NCBI RefSeq assembly: GCF_943193215.1
Contig: NZ_CALPDH010000001.1
Coordinates: forward strand, 62,001-126,000
Direction of reading: 5' to 3'
Source: Acetatifactor aquisgranensis
Lineage (GTDB): Bacteria > Bacillota > Clostridia > Lachnospirales > Lachnospiraceae
Length of the DNA stretch: 64,000 nucleotides
Positions 45,421 through 54,507 of the stretch are shown in pieces (within the stretch, counting starts at the first letter, position 1; the number at the start of each line of letters is the position of its first letter). A model generated the notes under the pieces. That model was given only the letters and a program-made list of their open reading frames with translations, was not told the origin of the DNA and searched no databases. The position numbers were made by a program, and so were the translations under genes.

Positions 45421-46295
45421 GGGAACTGTCTGCGAATCAAGGCTCCAAGGCAGTACAGGAGCAGGATGAAGCCACAGCACAGGGTCACCAACAGGGCAAA
45501 TTCCGTGAACTGCTTTCCGCTTCTGTCGTAGGCCCTGTTGAGGAACGGGATTCCCAGCACAAGAAAGAAATACCAGAACAAAGGAGACAGGCATTTGCGG
45601 AGAACCAGCGCGGATGTCTGTTTTCTATCTGCGCCGGAATTTTTATGGAAGAGAAGTCTCGTCAACTGATGGATAGTCAGCAGAGCGGCAAAGTATACCA
45701 CAACTCCGATCATGGTATGAAGCCTGTCAGGAGTCAGAAAACGGCCGAAAGCGTGAATGCGTTCAAAAAACGAAGGCAGATAGATCGCCGCGATGATGCG
45801 TAATCCGTTCACGAAGACCGTGAGCACATAGGAGAGCAGGAGACTGGCGGCAATCCAGCAGATGCCCTTTCCGATTCTGAGCGGGGAGGATTTTGACATG
45901 ACGCTGACGTCATTGTCATAAATATGCCCGGGGCAACTGGGACTGGAGGATTCCTCTTCCTTATCACGCCTGCAACCCGCCGGACGGAAATCAGCCGCCT
46001 CATGCACAAAAGAGAAAATGAGCATGGCGGCAGTGATGATCAGGAACTGGACGCCGGAACAGGAGGGCGCGATGAGGAAGCGCAGGCCATGGTTCGCATA
46101 GCCCATCCCCCGTTCATACACGAAAGGAATGCCGCTCAATACCTCCACCCATCCGGCGGTGGGGCCGAGAATCCATCTGAGTCCCTCGCAGTCGGCCTTG
46201 CTGTAGAGATATTTCATTCCGAAAAGAATAAAGAATCCGATGATATAAAAAAACAGGTTCTGCCTGAGAAATCGGTTGATTTTCTGTGTGTTCAT
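45408..46295 (-). CDS. Exosortase family transpeptidase
   Basis: A 295-residue protein with about eight membrane spans. The exosortase catalytic residues are visible: Cys79 in IAPSCSGVQFL, Arg166 in FVNGLRI and His193 in RLHTMIGV. It cuts a C-terminal sorting signal and attaches or releases the target at the outer face of the membrane. The subfamily (XrtK- or XrtN-like) was not decided. A charged loop (about 103-140) interrupts spans 3 and 4. CAGGAG before the ATG. The upstream gene on the same strand encodes its likely target. Confidence 0.85.
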   Translation of the reverse strand: MNTQKINRFLRQNLFFYIIGFFILFGMKYLYSKADCEGLRWILGPTAGWVEVLSGIPFVYERGMGYANHGLRFLIAPSCSGVQFLIITAAMLIFSFVHEAADFRPAGCRRDKEEESSSPSCPGHIYDNDVSVMSKSSPLRIGKGICWIAASLLLSYVLTVFVNGLRIIAAIYLPSFFERIHAFGRFLTPDRLHTMIGVVVYFAALLTIHQLTRLLFHKNSGADRKQTSALVLRKCLSPLFWYFFLVLGIPFLNRAYDRSGKQFTEFALLVTLCCGFILLLYCLGALIRRQFPGRG

Positions 46296-46403
46296 CTTTC
46301 ATGCTCCTGAATATGTTTTCATCCGCACCACAGTATATTCAGTTCGGCGCGGTTGTGTTTTTGAATCATGTCCTGTACCTGCCGTGGGGGCTGTTTCTAT
46401 GCT

Positions 46404-46436
46404 GCAGACCGCAGCCGGGTACAGGCTGCGGTCTGC
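46404..46436. terminator. GC-rich hairpin between VIT-VWA gene and exosortase gene
   Basis: A perfect 13-bp stem GCAGACCGCAGCC/GGCTGCGGTCTGC with a 7-base loop. It begins 18 bases after the VIT-VWA stop on that strand, with only a weak T-run, so it may reduce rather than stop transcription into the exosortase gene. Confidence 0.6.
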
Positions 46437-46453
46437 GCATTCCGTTACTGACA

Positions 46454-48565
46454 TCAATGTCTCTTTTTCTTCCTGCGCTGACACAGGATGCCATAGAATG
46501 ACACGATTGTCAGAATGAATCCCAGTATGATTCCGCCGGGTTCCGAGTATGCGGTATATCCTCCGCCGATAGCCAGGTTGGACACCTGCAGAGGCAGGGG
46601 ACTGGCCTGTTTCACGTCCTCGCTCTCGCCCTCTTCGTTCCTGATTTCATCCACCACTGCCACAAAGGAAGTGTAAGGGGTGGTCATGTTGTAGTCCAGT
46701 CCCAGCTGCGTGATTTCCTCTTTTACGGAATCGTCGTTCCTGACGCTGCCGTAGCCGGCCAGCTGGTCCAGCTTGGTGCGGGCCCAGAGATAGCGGATGG
46801 ATTCGTTCTCCGCGTCTACAGTTGCATCGGCCACGGAGATTTCCTGCTTATACTCCTCGTTCCCGGCCTTCCCGGAGACTGTGATGGTGCCGGCGGGCTC
46901 TCCGCGCCACTTGCCGAACAGGATAAGAGGCTTCTGGGCGTAGAGGATGGAGGGCGTGGCGGTGGCTACGTCATATACGTCAAATCCTTCATAATCAACC
47001 GTAATACCGGTCAGCAGGGGAGACTCGATGTAAGCGGCGAAGCGCTCGGCAGAGCTTTCCGCGTCCTCGGAATCAGTGACCAGGAAAGACTCGCCCATGC
47101 CGCACTGTGCGATTCCCTTGATCAGGTAGTCGTTGACGGAACAGCCGATGCCGAAAGAGAAAAAGCTGGCCGTGTCCATATTTTGGTTGATCAGGTCATA
47201 GATGTCGTCTTCATTGGAGATATAGCCGTCAGTGATGATGACCACGCTCCGGGCAATATCCTCATTCATGGGCACGGAGAGGGCTTTCGTCAGCGCTGGC
47301 AGCATGGAGGTTCCGCCGCCTCCCTCCTGCTCGTCGATCAAATCGATAGCTTTCTGGATATTCTTGGAGTTGGCAGCCAGGGACTGGGGAGCCAGCAGGT
47401 AGGTATCATCCGAAAACAGGACCAGGTTGAAGGTGTCGGTCTCTTTTAAGCCTGAGACCAAATTCCTGATCAAATCCTTGGAGGTATCCAGAGGATATCC
47501 GTACATGGAGCCAGACACGTCCAGGACGAATATGTACTCCCGGGGCGGGATGTCATCCGGGGTGAAACGCTCCGGCGGCTGCACCGTCAGGAAGAAGTAT
47601 TTTTCGGAATTGTTTTCCGTCAGCACCAGGCCGCTCTGCACCGACTCGCTGGTCAGTCTGTATTTCAGGATGAAATCCCGGTTGCCCGCAAAGTCTTTTG
47701 TGTCGGCAAGGGTGATTCTGGCCAGGGAATCCGTCTCTTTTGCCACATTGATTTCATGGGACTTACAGGTCACATCAGCGATGGGGACACCGGTGGAAAG
47801 GCTGATATTGATATGGTACTCGCTGTCCGGCATCACGCCTTCGGGAAGATACGGGCTGGCTGCCCAGTCGTCGGCAGCCTCTTCGTCTCCGTCGGAGGCG
47901 TCAGCGGCCTCCTGGCTGTCCCCTTCGGGAATCTCCTTAGAGGGCACGGCGTCATCCGGCACGGGACCGCTGCTGTCCTGAGGGGCAATGTAGCGCGGGC
48001 CTACCACGGTTGGGAAGACGAATTCGTATTCGCCGTCCCTGCAGGTGATCAGTTCCGTATAGTGCAGTTCGATGCGGGCAGTGTCTCCGGGCATGATGTT
48101 GGCCACGTCCATGGTGAACACATTGGGCCTTTTCTGCTCCAGCAGGGAAGCGCTCTTCCCCTCTTCTTTCGCCTCTTCATATTCCTCCTTTGCCTCTTCT
48201 TTTTCTTTGATGGTGGCAGTGACCCTGTGGCTTCCGATTTCCATGGTCATGCCGTGGACAGTGGCGGTGGTGGAGGTGGGGAACACATACTGGGCGTTTA
48301 TGGGCTTGTCGCCCTGGTTTTCATAGGTCTGCACCACATAAGTCTCGGCGATGGCGCCGTTGATATTGGTGGTCACCTCGGTGGACTTTAAGGGGAAATA
48401 GTCGGTGGAAATATCCGCGCCCTCGCTCTGGATGACGAAATAGGGGGCGAGGAGCTTGTCCTCCTCTGCCTCATCCTCTTCCAGGGCAAAGGCGGTGGAA
48501 GGGCGCGCGGCGGTCAAAAGCAGCGCGGAGAGCAGTAAAATCAGGTGCTTCTTCATTTTTTTCAT
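46454..48565 (-). CDS. VIT and VWA domain surface protein with exosortase-type sorting tail
   Basis: A 703-residue secreted protein: signal peptide (LILLLSALLLTAARPSTAFA), VIT domain (about 45-165, with TYENQGDKPINAQYVFPTST), an acidic linker, a VWA domain (about 340-510) with a complete metal-ion adhesion site start DVSGSMYG, and a C-terminal tail SEPGGIILGFILTIVSFYG followed by RRKKKR. That tail (short motif, membrane span, basic end) has the form of an exosortase recognition signal. GGAGGTACACTAC precedes the start. Its only obvious partner is the exosortase downstream; the surface role, perhaps adhesion or assembly, is unknown. Confidence 0.88.
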   Translation of the reverse strand: MKKMKKHLILLLSALLLTAARPSTAFALEEDEAEEDKLLAPYFVIQSEGADISTDYFPLKSTEVTTNINGAIAETYVVQTYENQGDKPINAQYVFPTSTTATVHGMTMEIGSHRVTATIKEKEEAKEEYEEAKEEGKSASLLEQKRPNVFTMDVANIMPGDTARIELHYTELITCRDGEYEFVFPTVVGPRYIAPQDSSGPVPDDAVPSKEIPEGDSQEAADASDGDEEAADDWAASPYLPEGVMPDSEYHINISLSTGVPIADVTCKSHEINVAKETDSLARITLADTKDFAGNRDFILKYRLTSESVQSGLVLTENNSEKYFFLTVQPPERFTPDDIPPREYIFVLDVSGSMYGYPLDTSKDLIRNLVSGLKETDTFNLVLFSDDTYLLAPQSLAANSKNIQKAIDLIDEQEGGGGTSMLPALTKALSVPMNEDIARSVVIITDGYISNEDDIYDLINQNMDTASFFSFGIGCSVNDYLIKGIAQCGMGESFLVTDSEDAESSAERFAAYIESPLLTGITVDYEGFDVYDVATATPSILYAQKPLILFGKWRGEPAGTITVSGKAGNEEYKQEISVADATVDAENESIRYLWARTKLDQLAGYGSVRNDDSVKEEITQLGLDYNMTTPYTSFVAVVDEIRNEEGESEDVKQASPLPLQVSNLAIGGGYTAYSEPGGIILGFILTIVSFYGILCQRRKKKRH

Positions 48566-48635
48566 TGTAGTGTACCTCCGTTTCTGCAATCAGAATAAGC
48601 CCGCGATGCACATAAGGTGCATCAAATTTTAAACA

Positions 48636-48676
48636 TTTTTGCATCATTTTGCTGTTTCGGAAAAATGATGCAAAAA
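48636..48676. promoter_or_regulatory. 15-bp perfect palindromic arms upstream of VIT-VWA
   Basis: TTTTTGCATCATTTT (48636-48650) and AAAATGATGCAAAAA (48662-48676) around an 11-base loop; a smaller ATGCAC/GTGCAT pair lies at 48605-48621. It could be an operator for the VIT-VWA promoter or a terminator for either strand. Confidence 0.5.
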
Positions 48677-48769
48677 GTATGGAAAAAGTCCGAAAGAGGG
48701 CACAGAGACGGAAAAACGTAATATATTAATGGTAAATCGTTCTGTAATATCTGAAAGGGTTTCTTCTAA

Positions 48770-48922
48770 ATGGAAAAGAGCACAAGTTTTACGACTGTCA
48801 ATGCCTGCAGCATGTCCGGGGTAAGGCCGGTCATGACGCCTCTGCCCTATCCGCCCGCCAGAATCATCGAGGATGAGGAATACCATATCATGCTGCTGCA
48901 GGATCTGCTGAAAGGGCTGTAG
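48770..48922 (+). CDS. Candidate 50-residue small protein
   Basis: Starts MEKSTSFTTVNACSMSGVRP and ends MLLQDLLKGL; GAAAGGG lies about 10 bases upstream of the ATG. Acidic C-terminal half, no membrane segment. It precedes the P-type ATPase gene by 124 bases. No family known to me; it may be a small regulator or chance. Confidence 0.35.
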   Translation: MEKSTSFTTVNACSMSGVRPVMTPLPYPPARIIEDEEYHIMLLQDLLKGL

Positions 48923-49046
48923 GAGGGAGACGGAGCAGCTGCTTCCGGTTGCTTCGAGGAATGTTTCCGGGATGTCTCGTCGAGGACATACTTTCCTTTC
49001 CGCAAGCATAGACTTTCAAAAGAAACAAGCTTCGGGAGGGACAGAC

Positions 49047-51869
49047 GTGTTTGAAAATTGGGGCATTGGGGAGACGGCAGAGGAATTAAAGAGCGACATA
49101 CACAGGGGCCTGGAACTGCGGGAAGCGCAGGAAAGGCTGCAAAGGGAGGGGCCAAACGAGATGCGCGCTCCCCGGAAGAAGACGACAATAGAGTCTTTTC
49201 TGGAGCAGCTGAACGACCCGCTGATTTATGTGCTGATTGTGGCGGCGGTGGTCTCCGTGCTGCTTGGGGAGGTCAGCGATGCCGTCATCATCGGTGTGGT
49301 GGTGGTGATGAACGCGGCGGTGGGCATGCTCCAGGAGGGCAAGGCCAGGAAAGCGCTGGAATCCCTGAAGAAGCTCACCAGCCCCAGGGCTTTCGTCATC
49401 CGGGAGGGCAGACGCATGGAGATTCCGGCGGCGGAGCTGGTAAGGGGAGACCTGGTCTGGCTGGAAGCGGGATGTCAGGTGCCCGCCGATCTGCGGCTGA
49501 CGGAATCCCTGAATCTGAAGATAGAGGAATCCGCCCTGACGGGAGAGTCTCTTCCTATAGAGAAGGATGCGGGATTCTTGGGGATTCAGGGAAGAAATGC
49601 CTCTCATGGAAAAGGTGCATTCCATGGAAAAGGTGCATTCCATGGAACACAGCTGCCCCTGGGGGACAGGCGCAACATGGCCTATATGTCCACCATCGTC
49701 ACCTACGGCAGAGGACAGGGGCTGGTGACGGCCACCGGCATGGACACGGAACTGGGGCAGATTGCCACCATGATTACGGAGAGCAGGGATGAGATGACCC
49801 CGCTCCAGAAGCGGCTGGGGGAGCTGGGGAAAGTGCTGAGCCTATTGTCTTTGCTGTTGTGCGCCGCGCTGTTTGGAATCGCTGTGTTCCAGCACAGGAA
49901 TGTGGCGGAGATGCTGATCACGGCCATCTCCCTGGCGGTGGCGGCGGTGCCCGAGGGGCTTCCCGCAGTGGTGACCATCTGCCTGGCTCTGAGCGTCACC
50001 CGCATGGTGAAAGTGAACACCATCGTGCGCCGCCTCCCCTCCGTGGAGACCCTGGGAGCCGTCAGCGTGGTCTGCTCCGACAAGACGGGGACGCTGACCC
50101 AGAACCGCATGACTGTGGAAAAATGCTGGCTGGACGGCAGGATACAGAAAGCGGCGGACTGCAAGCCGTCCCTCTGCCCGGATTTCTATTACGGAATGGT
50201 GCTGTGCAATGACGCTATTGCGGAAAAAAATAATCGGACAGGCGACCCCACGGAACTGGCGCTGCTGGACTTTGCGGAAAACTTCGGAATAGAGAAAGCC
50301 CGGCTGGAGAGCCTCATGCCCAGGGTGGATGAGCTTTCTTTCGATTCCGACAGAAAGATGATGACTACACTGCATAGAAAAGATGACATATCGGGAAACC
50401 ATTACGTTAAGAGCGGAAGAGGGGAATTGAGGGCTGCGGAGATTGCTGACATTGGAAGCCTGCGGGGCTATGGCGGGACGGCACATACAGTTTCCTATAC
50501 AAAAGGAGCGCCGGACGAGGTGCTGAAATGGTGCACCCGGATATTTACGGAAAACGGCTTCGTCCGGCTGACCGAACGCCATCGCAGACAGATTCTCGGG
50601 GCGGTGGAGGAGATGTCAGGAGAGGCCTTGCGCACCCTTGCGGTGGCCATGCAGACGGAGAGCCCGAAAGCCACGGAGGAGAATCTTATTTTCTTAGGGC
50701 TGGTGGGCATGAAAGACCCCGCCAGGCCGGAAGCCGCCAGGGCAGTGGCCGATTTCAAGGAAGCGGGCGTGAAGACCGTCATGATTACGGGAGACCATGT
50801 GGACACGGCTTTCGCCATCGGCAGACAGCTTGGCATCGTGAGGCGTCCCGAACAATGCATGACCGGGGAGGAACTGGGGCTTTTGTCGGAGGAGGAACTT
50901 ATTGAAAAGATTGAAGACATATATGTCTTCGCAAGGGTGTCCCCGGCCCAGAAGGTGCGCATTGTGGAGGCTTTGCGTCAGAGAGGGGGAATCGTGGCCA
51001 TGACCGGGGACGGGGTGAACGATGCCCCTTCCTTAAAGAAAGCGGACATTGGCATTGCCATGGGAAAGAACGGAACGGACGTGGCCAGACAGGCATCGGA
51101 CATGATACTGACCGACGACAATTTCGCCACCATCAGACGGGCCATCGAAGAGGGGAGAGGCGTCTATGAGAACATCCGGAAGTCGGTGATTTTCCTGCTT
51201 TCCTCCAACCTGGGAGAAATCATCACCATGTTCTTCGCGGTGATATGCGGCATGGCGTCCCCCCTGAAGTCCAGCCATATCCTCTGGATCAACCTGATTA
51301 CCGACTCCCTGCCGGCACTGGCGCTGGGGGTGGACAAAAACGATGGGAAGAGCCTGATGCGGCAGCAGCCCAGAAAGGCGAATGAGAGCCTGTTCGCCAG
51401 AGGGGGACTTCTGTGCACCTGCTTTTACGGCGTATTGATTGCCGGCGTCAGCCTGACGGCGTTCCTGATGCTTCCCTGGGCGCTGCTTCGGACGAACGGC
51501 CTGGCGGTGACTTTGGAGAATCTGACGCAGATTCTGCAGAACGGCTCCGTACTTTCCAAGGCCCAGACCTATGCTTTCACGGTGCTCGGCATGTCCCAGC
51601 TCTTCCACGCGGTGGGCATGCGGGATACCCAGCGCTCGGTATTCCGGATGAACCATCTGGAGAATAAACTGATGATTCTGGCCTGCGCGGCGGGCTTCCT
51701 GCTGCAGTTCGCGGTGACGGAGATTCCGTTCCTGATCCAGGCTTTCGGGACATCCACGCTGTCCGGCAGAGAATGGATGCGCCTGTGCGTACTGGCCGCG
51801 GCGCCCCTGTTCGCCCATGAGATATTTGCGCTGACGTTTCTGGGCAAAAATTATCATAAAGCAGATTAA
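49047..51869 (+). CDS. Calcium-transporting P-type ATPase (P2A/PMCA type)
   Basis: A 940-residue cation pump. Order of features: cation-ATPase N-terminal domain, actuator loop with EESALTGESLPIEK, ion-site helix VAAVPEGLPAVV, phosphorylation site CSDKTGTLTQNRM, hinge MTGDGVNDAPSLKKADIGIA and C-terminal spans (LWINLITDSLPALALGVDKN). The PEGLP and GVNDAP motifs place it with Ca2+/Mn2+ pumps. GTG start after GGGAGGGACAGAC. Between the TGES loop and the next segment it carries an 18-bp tandem duplication (GKGAFH twice), which adds residues to a surface loop. Confidence 0.93.
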   Translation: MFENWGIGETAEELKSDIHRGLELREAQERLQREGPNEMRAPRKKTTIESFLEQLNDPLIYVLIVAAVVSVLLGEVSDAVIIGVVVVMNAAVGMLQEGKARKALESLKKLTSPRAFVIREGRRMEIPAAELVRGDLVWLEAGCQVPADLRLTESLNLKIEESALTGESLPIEKDAGFLGIQGRNASHGKGAFHGKGAFHGTQLPLGDRRNMAYMSTIVTYGRGQGLVTATGMDTELGQIATMITESRDEMTPLQKRLGELGKVLSLLSLLLCAALFGIAVFQHRNVAEMLITAISLAVAAVPEGLPAVVTICLALSVTRMVKVNTIVRRLPSVETLGAVSVVCSDKTGTLTQNRMTVEKCWLDGRIQKAADCKPSLCPDFYYGMVLCNDAIAEKNNRTGDPTELALLDFAENFGIEKARLESLMPRVDELSFDSDRKMMTTLHRKDDISGNHYVKSGRGELRAAEIADIGSLRGYGGTAHTVSYTKGAPDEVLKWCTRIFTENGFVRLTERHRRQILGAVEEMSGEALRTLAVAMQTESPKATEENLIFLGLVGMKDPARPEAARAVADFKEAGVKTVMITGDHVDTAFAIGRQLGIVRRPEQCMTGEELGLLSEEELIEKIEDIYVFARVSPAQKVRIVEALRQRGGIVAMTGDGVNDAPSLKKADIGIAMGKNGTDVARQASDMILTDDNFATIRRAIEEGRGVYENIRKSVIFLLSSNLGEIITMFFAVICGMASPLKSSHILWINLITDSLPALALGVDKNDGKSLMRQQPRKANESLFARGGLLCTCFYGVLIAGVSLTAFLMLPWALLRTNGLAVTLENLTQILQNGSVLSKAQTYAFTVLGMSQLFHAVGMRDTQRSVFRMNHLENKLMILACAAGFLLQFAVTEIPFLIQAFGTSTLSGREWMRLCVLAAAPLFAHEIFALTFLGKNYHKAD
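49605..49646 (+). repeat. 18-bp in-frame tandem repeat in the P-ATPase gene
   Basis: CATGGAAAAGGTGCATTC occurs twice in a row at 49605 and 49623, with a third partial copy; it encodes HGKGAFHGKGAFHG. In-frame, so probably tolerated. Confidence 0.9.
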
Positions 51870-51975
51870 AAATAAACATTTTACAGACTTATTTATCCAG
51901 ATTCCCATTTTCCAGGCTCTATGAATGTATCTTTATACGCGCATTTCATTAGCGGCAATAAATCGATTGGGACTA

Positions 51976-52004
51976 TTGTAAATGGAATCTTCTTTCTGTA
52001 TAAT
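51976..52004 (+). promoter_or_regulatory. Promoter of the MoxR locus
   Basis: TTGTAA (51976-51981), 17 bases, TATAAT (51999-52004), 40 bases before the MoxR ATG. Confidence 0.65.
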
Positions 52005-52044
52005 GAGACAAAATGAACAGCGCACAAGGGAGCAAAGAAATTCC

Positions 52045-52648
52045 ATGAATCTCACCGTTACCGTAAACCATAAACAGCTGCTGGACGTCCTGCTGAATGT
52101 AGGGCTGATCCGCCCGGTGTTCATCTGGGGCGCGCCGGGCATCGGCAAGTCCGCCATTGTCCAGGACTTCGCGGACAGCCTGGGGCTGCCCTGTGTCTCC
52201 CTTTTGGGCAGTCAGCTGGCCCCGGAGGACATCATCGGCGTCCCTCAGATCAGGGACGGATACAGCGTCTTTTGCCCGCCCCGGACCATCGCCAGACAGG
52301 AGCCCTACGTCCTCTTCCTGGACGAGCTGAACGCCTGCACCTCGGAGGTGCAGAAAGCATTCTATTCCCTCATCCATGAGCGGCGGATCGGGGAATACTG
52401 CCTGCCGGAGGGCTCCATCGTGGTGGGCGCGGGCAACCGGGCCCAGGACAACGCCATCACCCGGCCCATGTCCTCGGCGCTGGTGAACCGGATGTTCCAT
52501 GTGGAGCTCACCGCCAGCCCCAGGCTCTGGCTGGAATGGGCCGCCGCAAACGGCATCCATCCCTACATCTACGACTACATCACCAGCCGCCCGGACCATC
52601 TGTGGGCAAAACCCCCCAAGAGCGAGGAGCCCTTCTCCACGCCCCCGG
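52045..52648 (+). pseudogene. MoxR-type AAA+ ATPase, 3' end lost
   Basis: The N-terminal 200 residues are typical: Walker A GAPGIGKSA, APEDIIGVPQIRDGYSVFCP, Walker B LFLDELNACTSEVQ, sensor VGAGNRAQDNAI and RPMSSALVNRM. At KSEEPFSTP the expected lid domain does not continue; the sequence joins, in another frame, a fragment of a VWA-peptidase gene. Such MoxR ATPases act as chaperones for a VWA partner, which is what follows. AAGGGAGCAAAG before the ATG. Confidence 0.82.
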
Positions 52649-52856
52649 GAGAAGGATTTTCTCTGGAATGCCGCCTGCGACTGTGTGGTGGCCAGGTATC
52701 TGGCGGACTTCCACATCGGCACGGTGCCCGGGGAGCTGGATTTTCCCCTGCCGTCAAAGGCCAGGGAGGAGGAAAAGCTGTATGACTGGCTGAAAGAGCA
52801 CAGTGACCCGGCCTATCTGCATTTCTCCACCATGAGCGGCGGACGGGCGGATATGG
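52649..52856 (+). pseudogene. Fragment of a first VWA-peptidase paralogue
   Basis: The frame reads EKDFLWNAACDCVVARYLAD, then FHIGTVPGELDFPLPSKARE. It aligns with ELWNTACDYVINQWLRDMEV and GSMPEGLLYDPELAGLSAES of the next gene. It is therefore the middle of a second, related gene whose beginning and end were lost. It lies between the MoxR stump and the surviving paralogue. Confidence 0.7.
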
Positions 52857-52877
52857 TTCCTGTCCAGCTATCCTCTT

Positions 52878-53978
52878 TTGGGGGGCATAGCCTCCGGCTT
52901 CCGGCTGGTGGAAGACGCGCTTGTAGCACAGCGGATGGACATTTCCATTGCCGCGATTTCCATTCAGATGCGGGAGATTTATGTCAATCCCAATGCTCAC
53001 CTGACCGAGCAGGAGTGGAGGTTCGTGCTGGCTCATGAATACCTTCACGCCGCTCTGTGCCATGAGCGGCGGCTGGGCAAGCGGGATCCGGAACTGTGGA
53101 ACACAGCTTGCGATTATGTGATCAACCAGTGGCTGCGGGACATGGAGGTGGGCTCCATGCCGGAGGGGCTGCTCTACGACCCGGAGCTTGCGGGGCTGTC
53201 GGCGGAGAGCGTCTATGACATTCTGGCCGTCAACCTGCGCAAATACAGGCGCATGGCCTGCCACGACATTGTCTTCGGCCCGCCCGGCTGGGAGGAGACA
53301 AAAGATTTCGTGGATCTGGATGAATGGTGTCGCTCGGCCATCCAGCGGGGGCTGGACTTCCATCAGACCCATAACAGGGGCTACCTGCCCGCCGGGCTGG
53401 TGGAGGAGATCCGTGCCCTGTCCCAGCCGCCCATCCCCTGGGACGTGGAACTGGCCAGGTGGTTCGACGAGCGGTTCGAGCCTCTGGAAAAGCGGCGCAC
53501 CTATGCCAGGCTCAGCAGGAGACAGTCTGCCACGCCGGACATCCCCCGGCCCTCTTACCGGTATGAGGAGGCGGCCCGGGAGGGGCGGACTTTCGGCGTG
53601 CTGCTGGACACTTCCGGCTCCATGGACCGGGCCCTGCTGGCCGCGGCTCTGGGGGCCATCGCCAGCTACAGCGCCGCCCGGGACGTGAACCGGGTGCGGG
53701 TGGTGTTCTGCGATGCGTCCCCCTACGACCAGGGGTACATGGAGGCGTCGGACATCGCCGGCAGCGTCCGGGTGCGGGGGCGGGGCGGCACGGTGCTCCA
53801 GCCGGGGGTGGAGCTGCTGGAGCAGGCCGGGGATTTCCCGAAGGAGGCCCCGCTGCTGATCATCACCGACTGCGAGTGCGACAGGCTGAACCTTTTTGGA
53901 CGGGATCACGCGTTTCTGGTGCCCCGGGGAAGGAGCCTTCCTTTTCCGGCCAAAGGGCCGATATTTTATTTGGAATAG
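52878..53978 (+). CDS. VWA-like metallopeptidase domain protein (DUF2201 type), 5' truncated
   Basis: A 366-residue frame. Residues about 1-120 hold a peptidase-like domain with the zinc motif HEYLHAALCH. The C-terminal part has a VWA-like metal-ion site DTSGSMDRA and IITDCECDRLN. Only SSYPLLGGIASGFRLVEDAL remains of the segment before it, and a stop lies upstream in this frame, so the natural N-terminus was removed by the same deletions that broke moxR. Translation could begin at TTG 52878 or ATG 52935; there is no good ribosome site. It was the MoxR partner. Confidence 0.7.
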   Translation: MGGIASGFRLVEDALVAQRMDISIAAISIQMREIYVNPNAHLTEQEWRFVLAHEYLHAALCHERRLGKRDPELWNTACDYVINQWLRDMEVGSMPEGLLYDPELAGLSAESVYDILAVNLRKYRRMACHDIVFGPPGWEETKDFVDLDEWCRSAIQRGLDFHQTHNRGYLPAGLVEEIRALSQPPIPWDVELARWFDERFEPLEKRRTYARLSRRQSATPDIPRPSYRYEEAAREGRTFGVLLDTSGSMDRALLAAALGAIASYSAARDVNRVRVVFCDASPYDQGYMEASDIAGSVRVRGRGGTVLQPGVELLEQAGDFPKEAPLLIITDCECDRLNLFGRDHAFLVPRGRSLPFPAKGPIFYLE

Positions 53979-54022
53979 AAAAGCTTTTTTGATGCGCAAA
54001 AGAAAGAAGAGGAGATGATTAG

Positions 54023-54490
54023 ATGGAAATCAAAAGATGCGTGAAGGAATCCTTTTCCGTGATAGGAAAGGAAGGCTCTACAAATGATGGGGAAGGCTTT
54101 ATCCAGAGACTCTGGGAGGATGCCAACGGCCATTTCCAGGAGGTGCAGCACCTGGCCCAAAAGGACGGGGACGGCAATCTGGCGGGGATATGGGGCGCCA
54201 TGTCCGATTTTTCCCATTCTTTCCGGCCATGGGAGAATGGGTTTACGGAAGGCCTGTATCTGGCGGGCGTGGAGGCCGCGGACGGCGCGGAAGCCCCGGC
54301 GGGCTGGGTGAAGTGGACGATTCCGGCTTACGAATACCTGTATGTGAAAGCCTCGGAAGACGATGTTTTCCGGAAAGTGCTGGACTATATGGCCGAACAG
54401 GGCCTGGAACTGGCAGGGGCCGTCCATGATTTCAACTGTCCGGCGGAGAATGGACAGGGCTATATGTTCTTTCCCATTAAGAAACGGTAG
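54023..54490 (+). CDS. GyrI-like small-molecule-binding domain protein
   Basis: A 155-residue stand-alone effector-binding domain (RCVKESFSVIGKEGS at the start, the WTIPAYEYLYVKAS strand and YMFFPI at the end), the same fold as the C-terminal half of the AraC protein at 26635. It lacks a DNA-binding part. GAAGAGGAGATG precedes the ATG. Possibly binds or hydrolyses a cationic small molecule. Confidence 0.82.
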   Translation: MEIKRCVKESFSVIGKEGSTNDGEGFIQRLWEDANGHFQEVQHLAQKDGDGNLAGIWGAMSDFSHSFRPWENGFTEGLYLAGVEAADGAEAPAGWVKWTIPAYEYLYVKASEDDVFRKVLDYMAEQGLELAGAVHDFNCPAENGQGYMFFPIKKR

Positions 54491-54507
54491 GAGAAAAGAG
54501 GAGAAAG

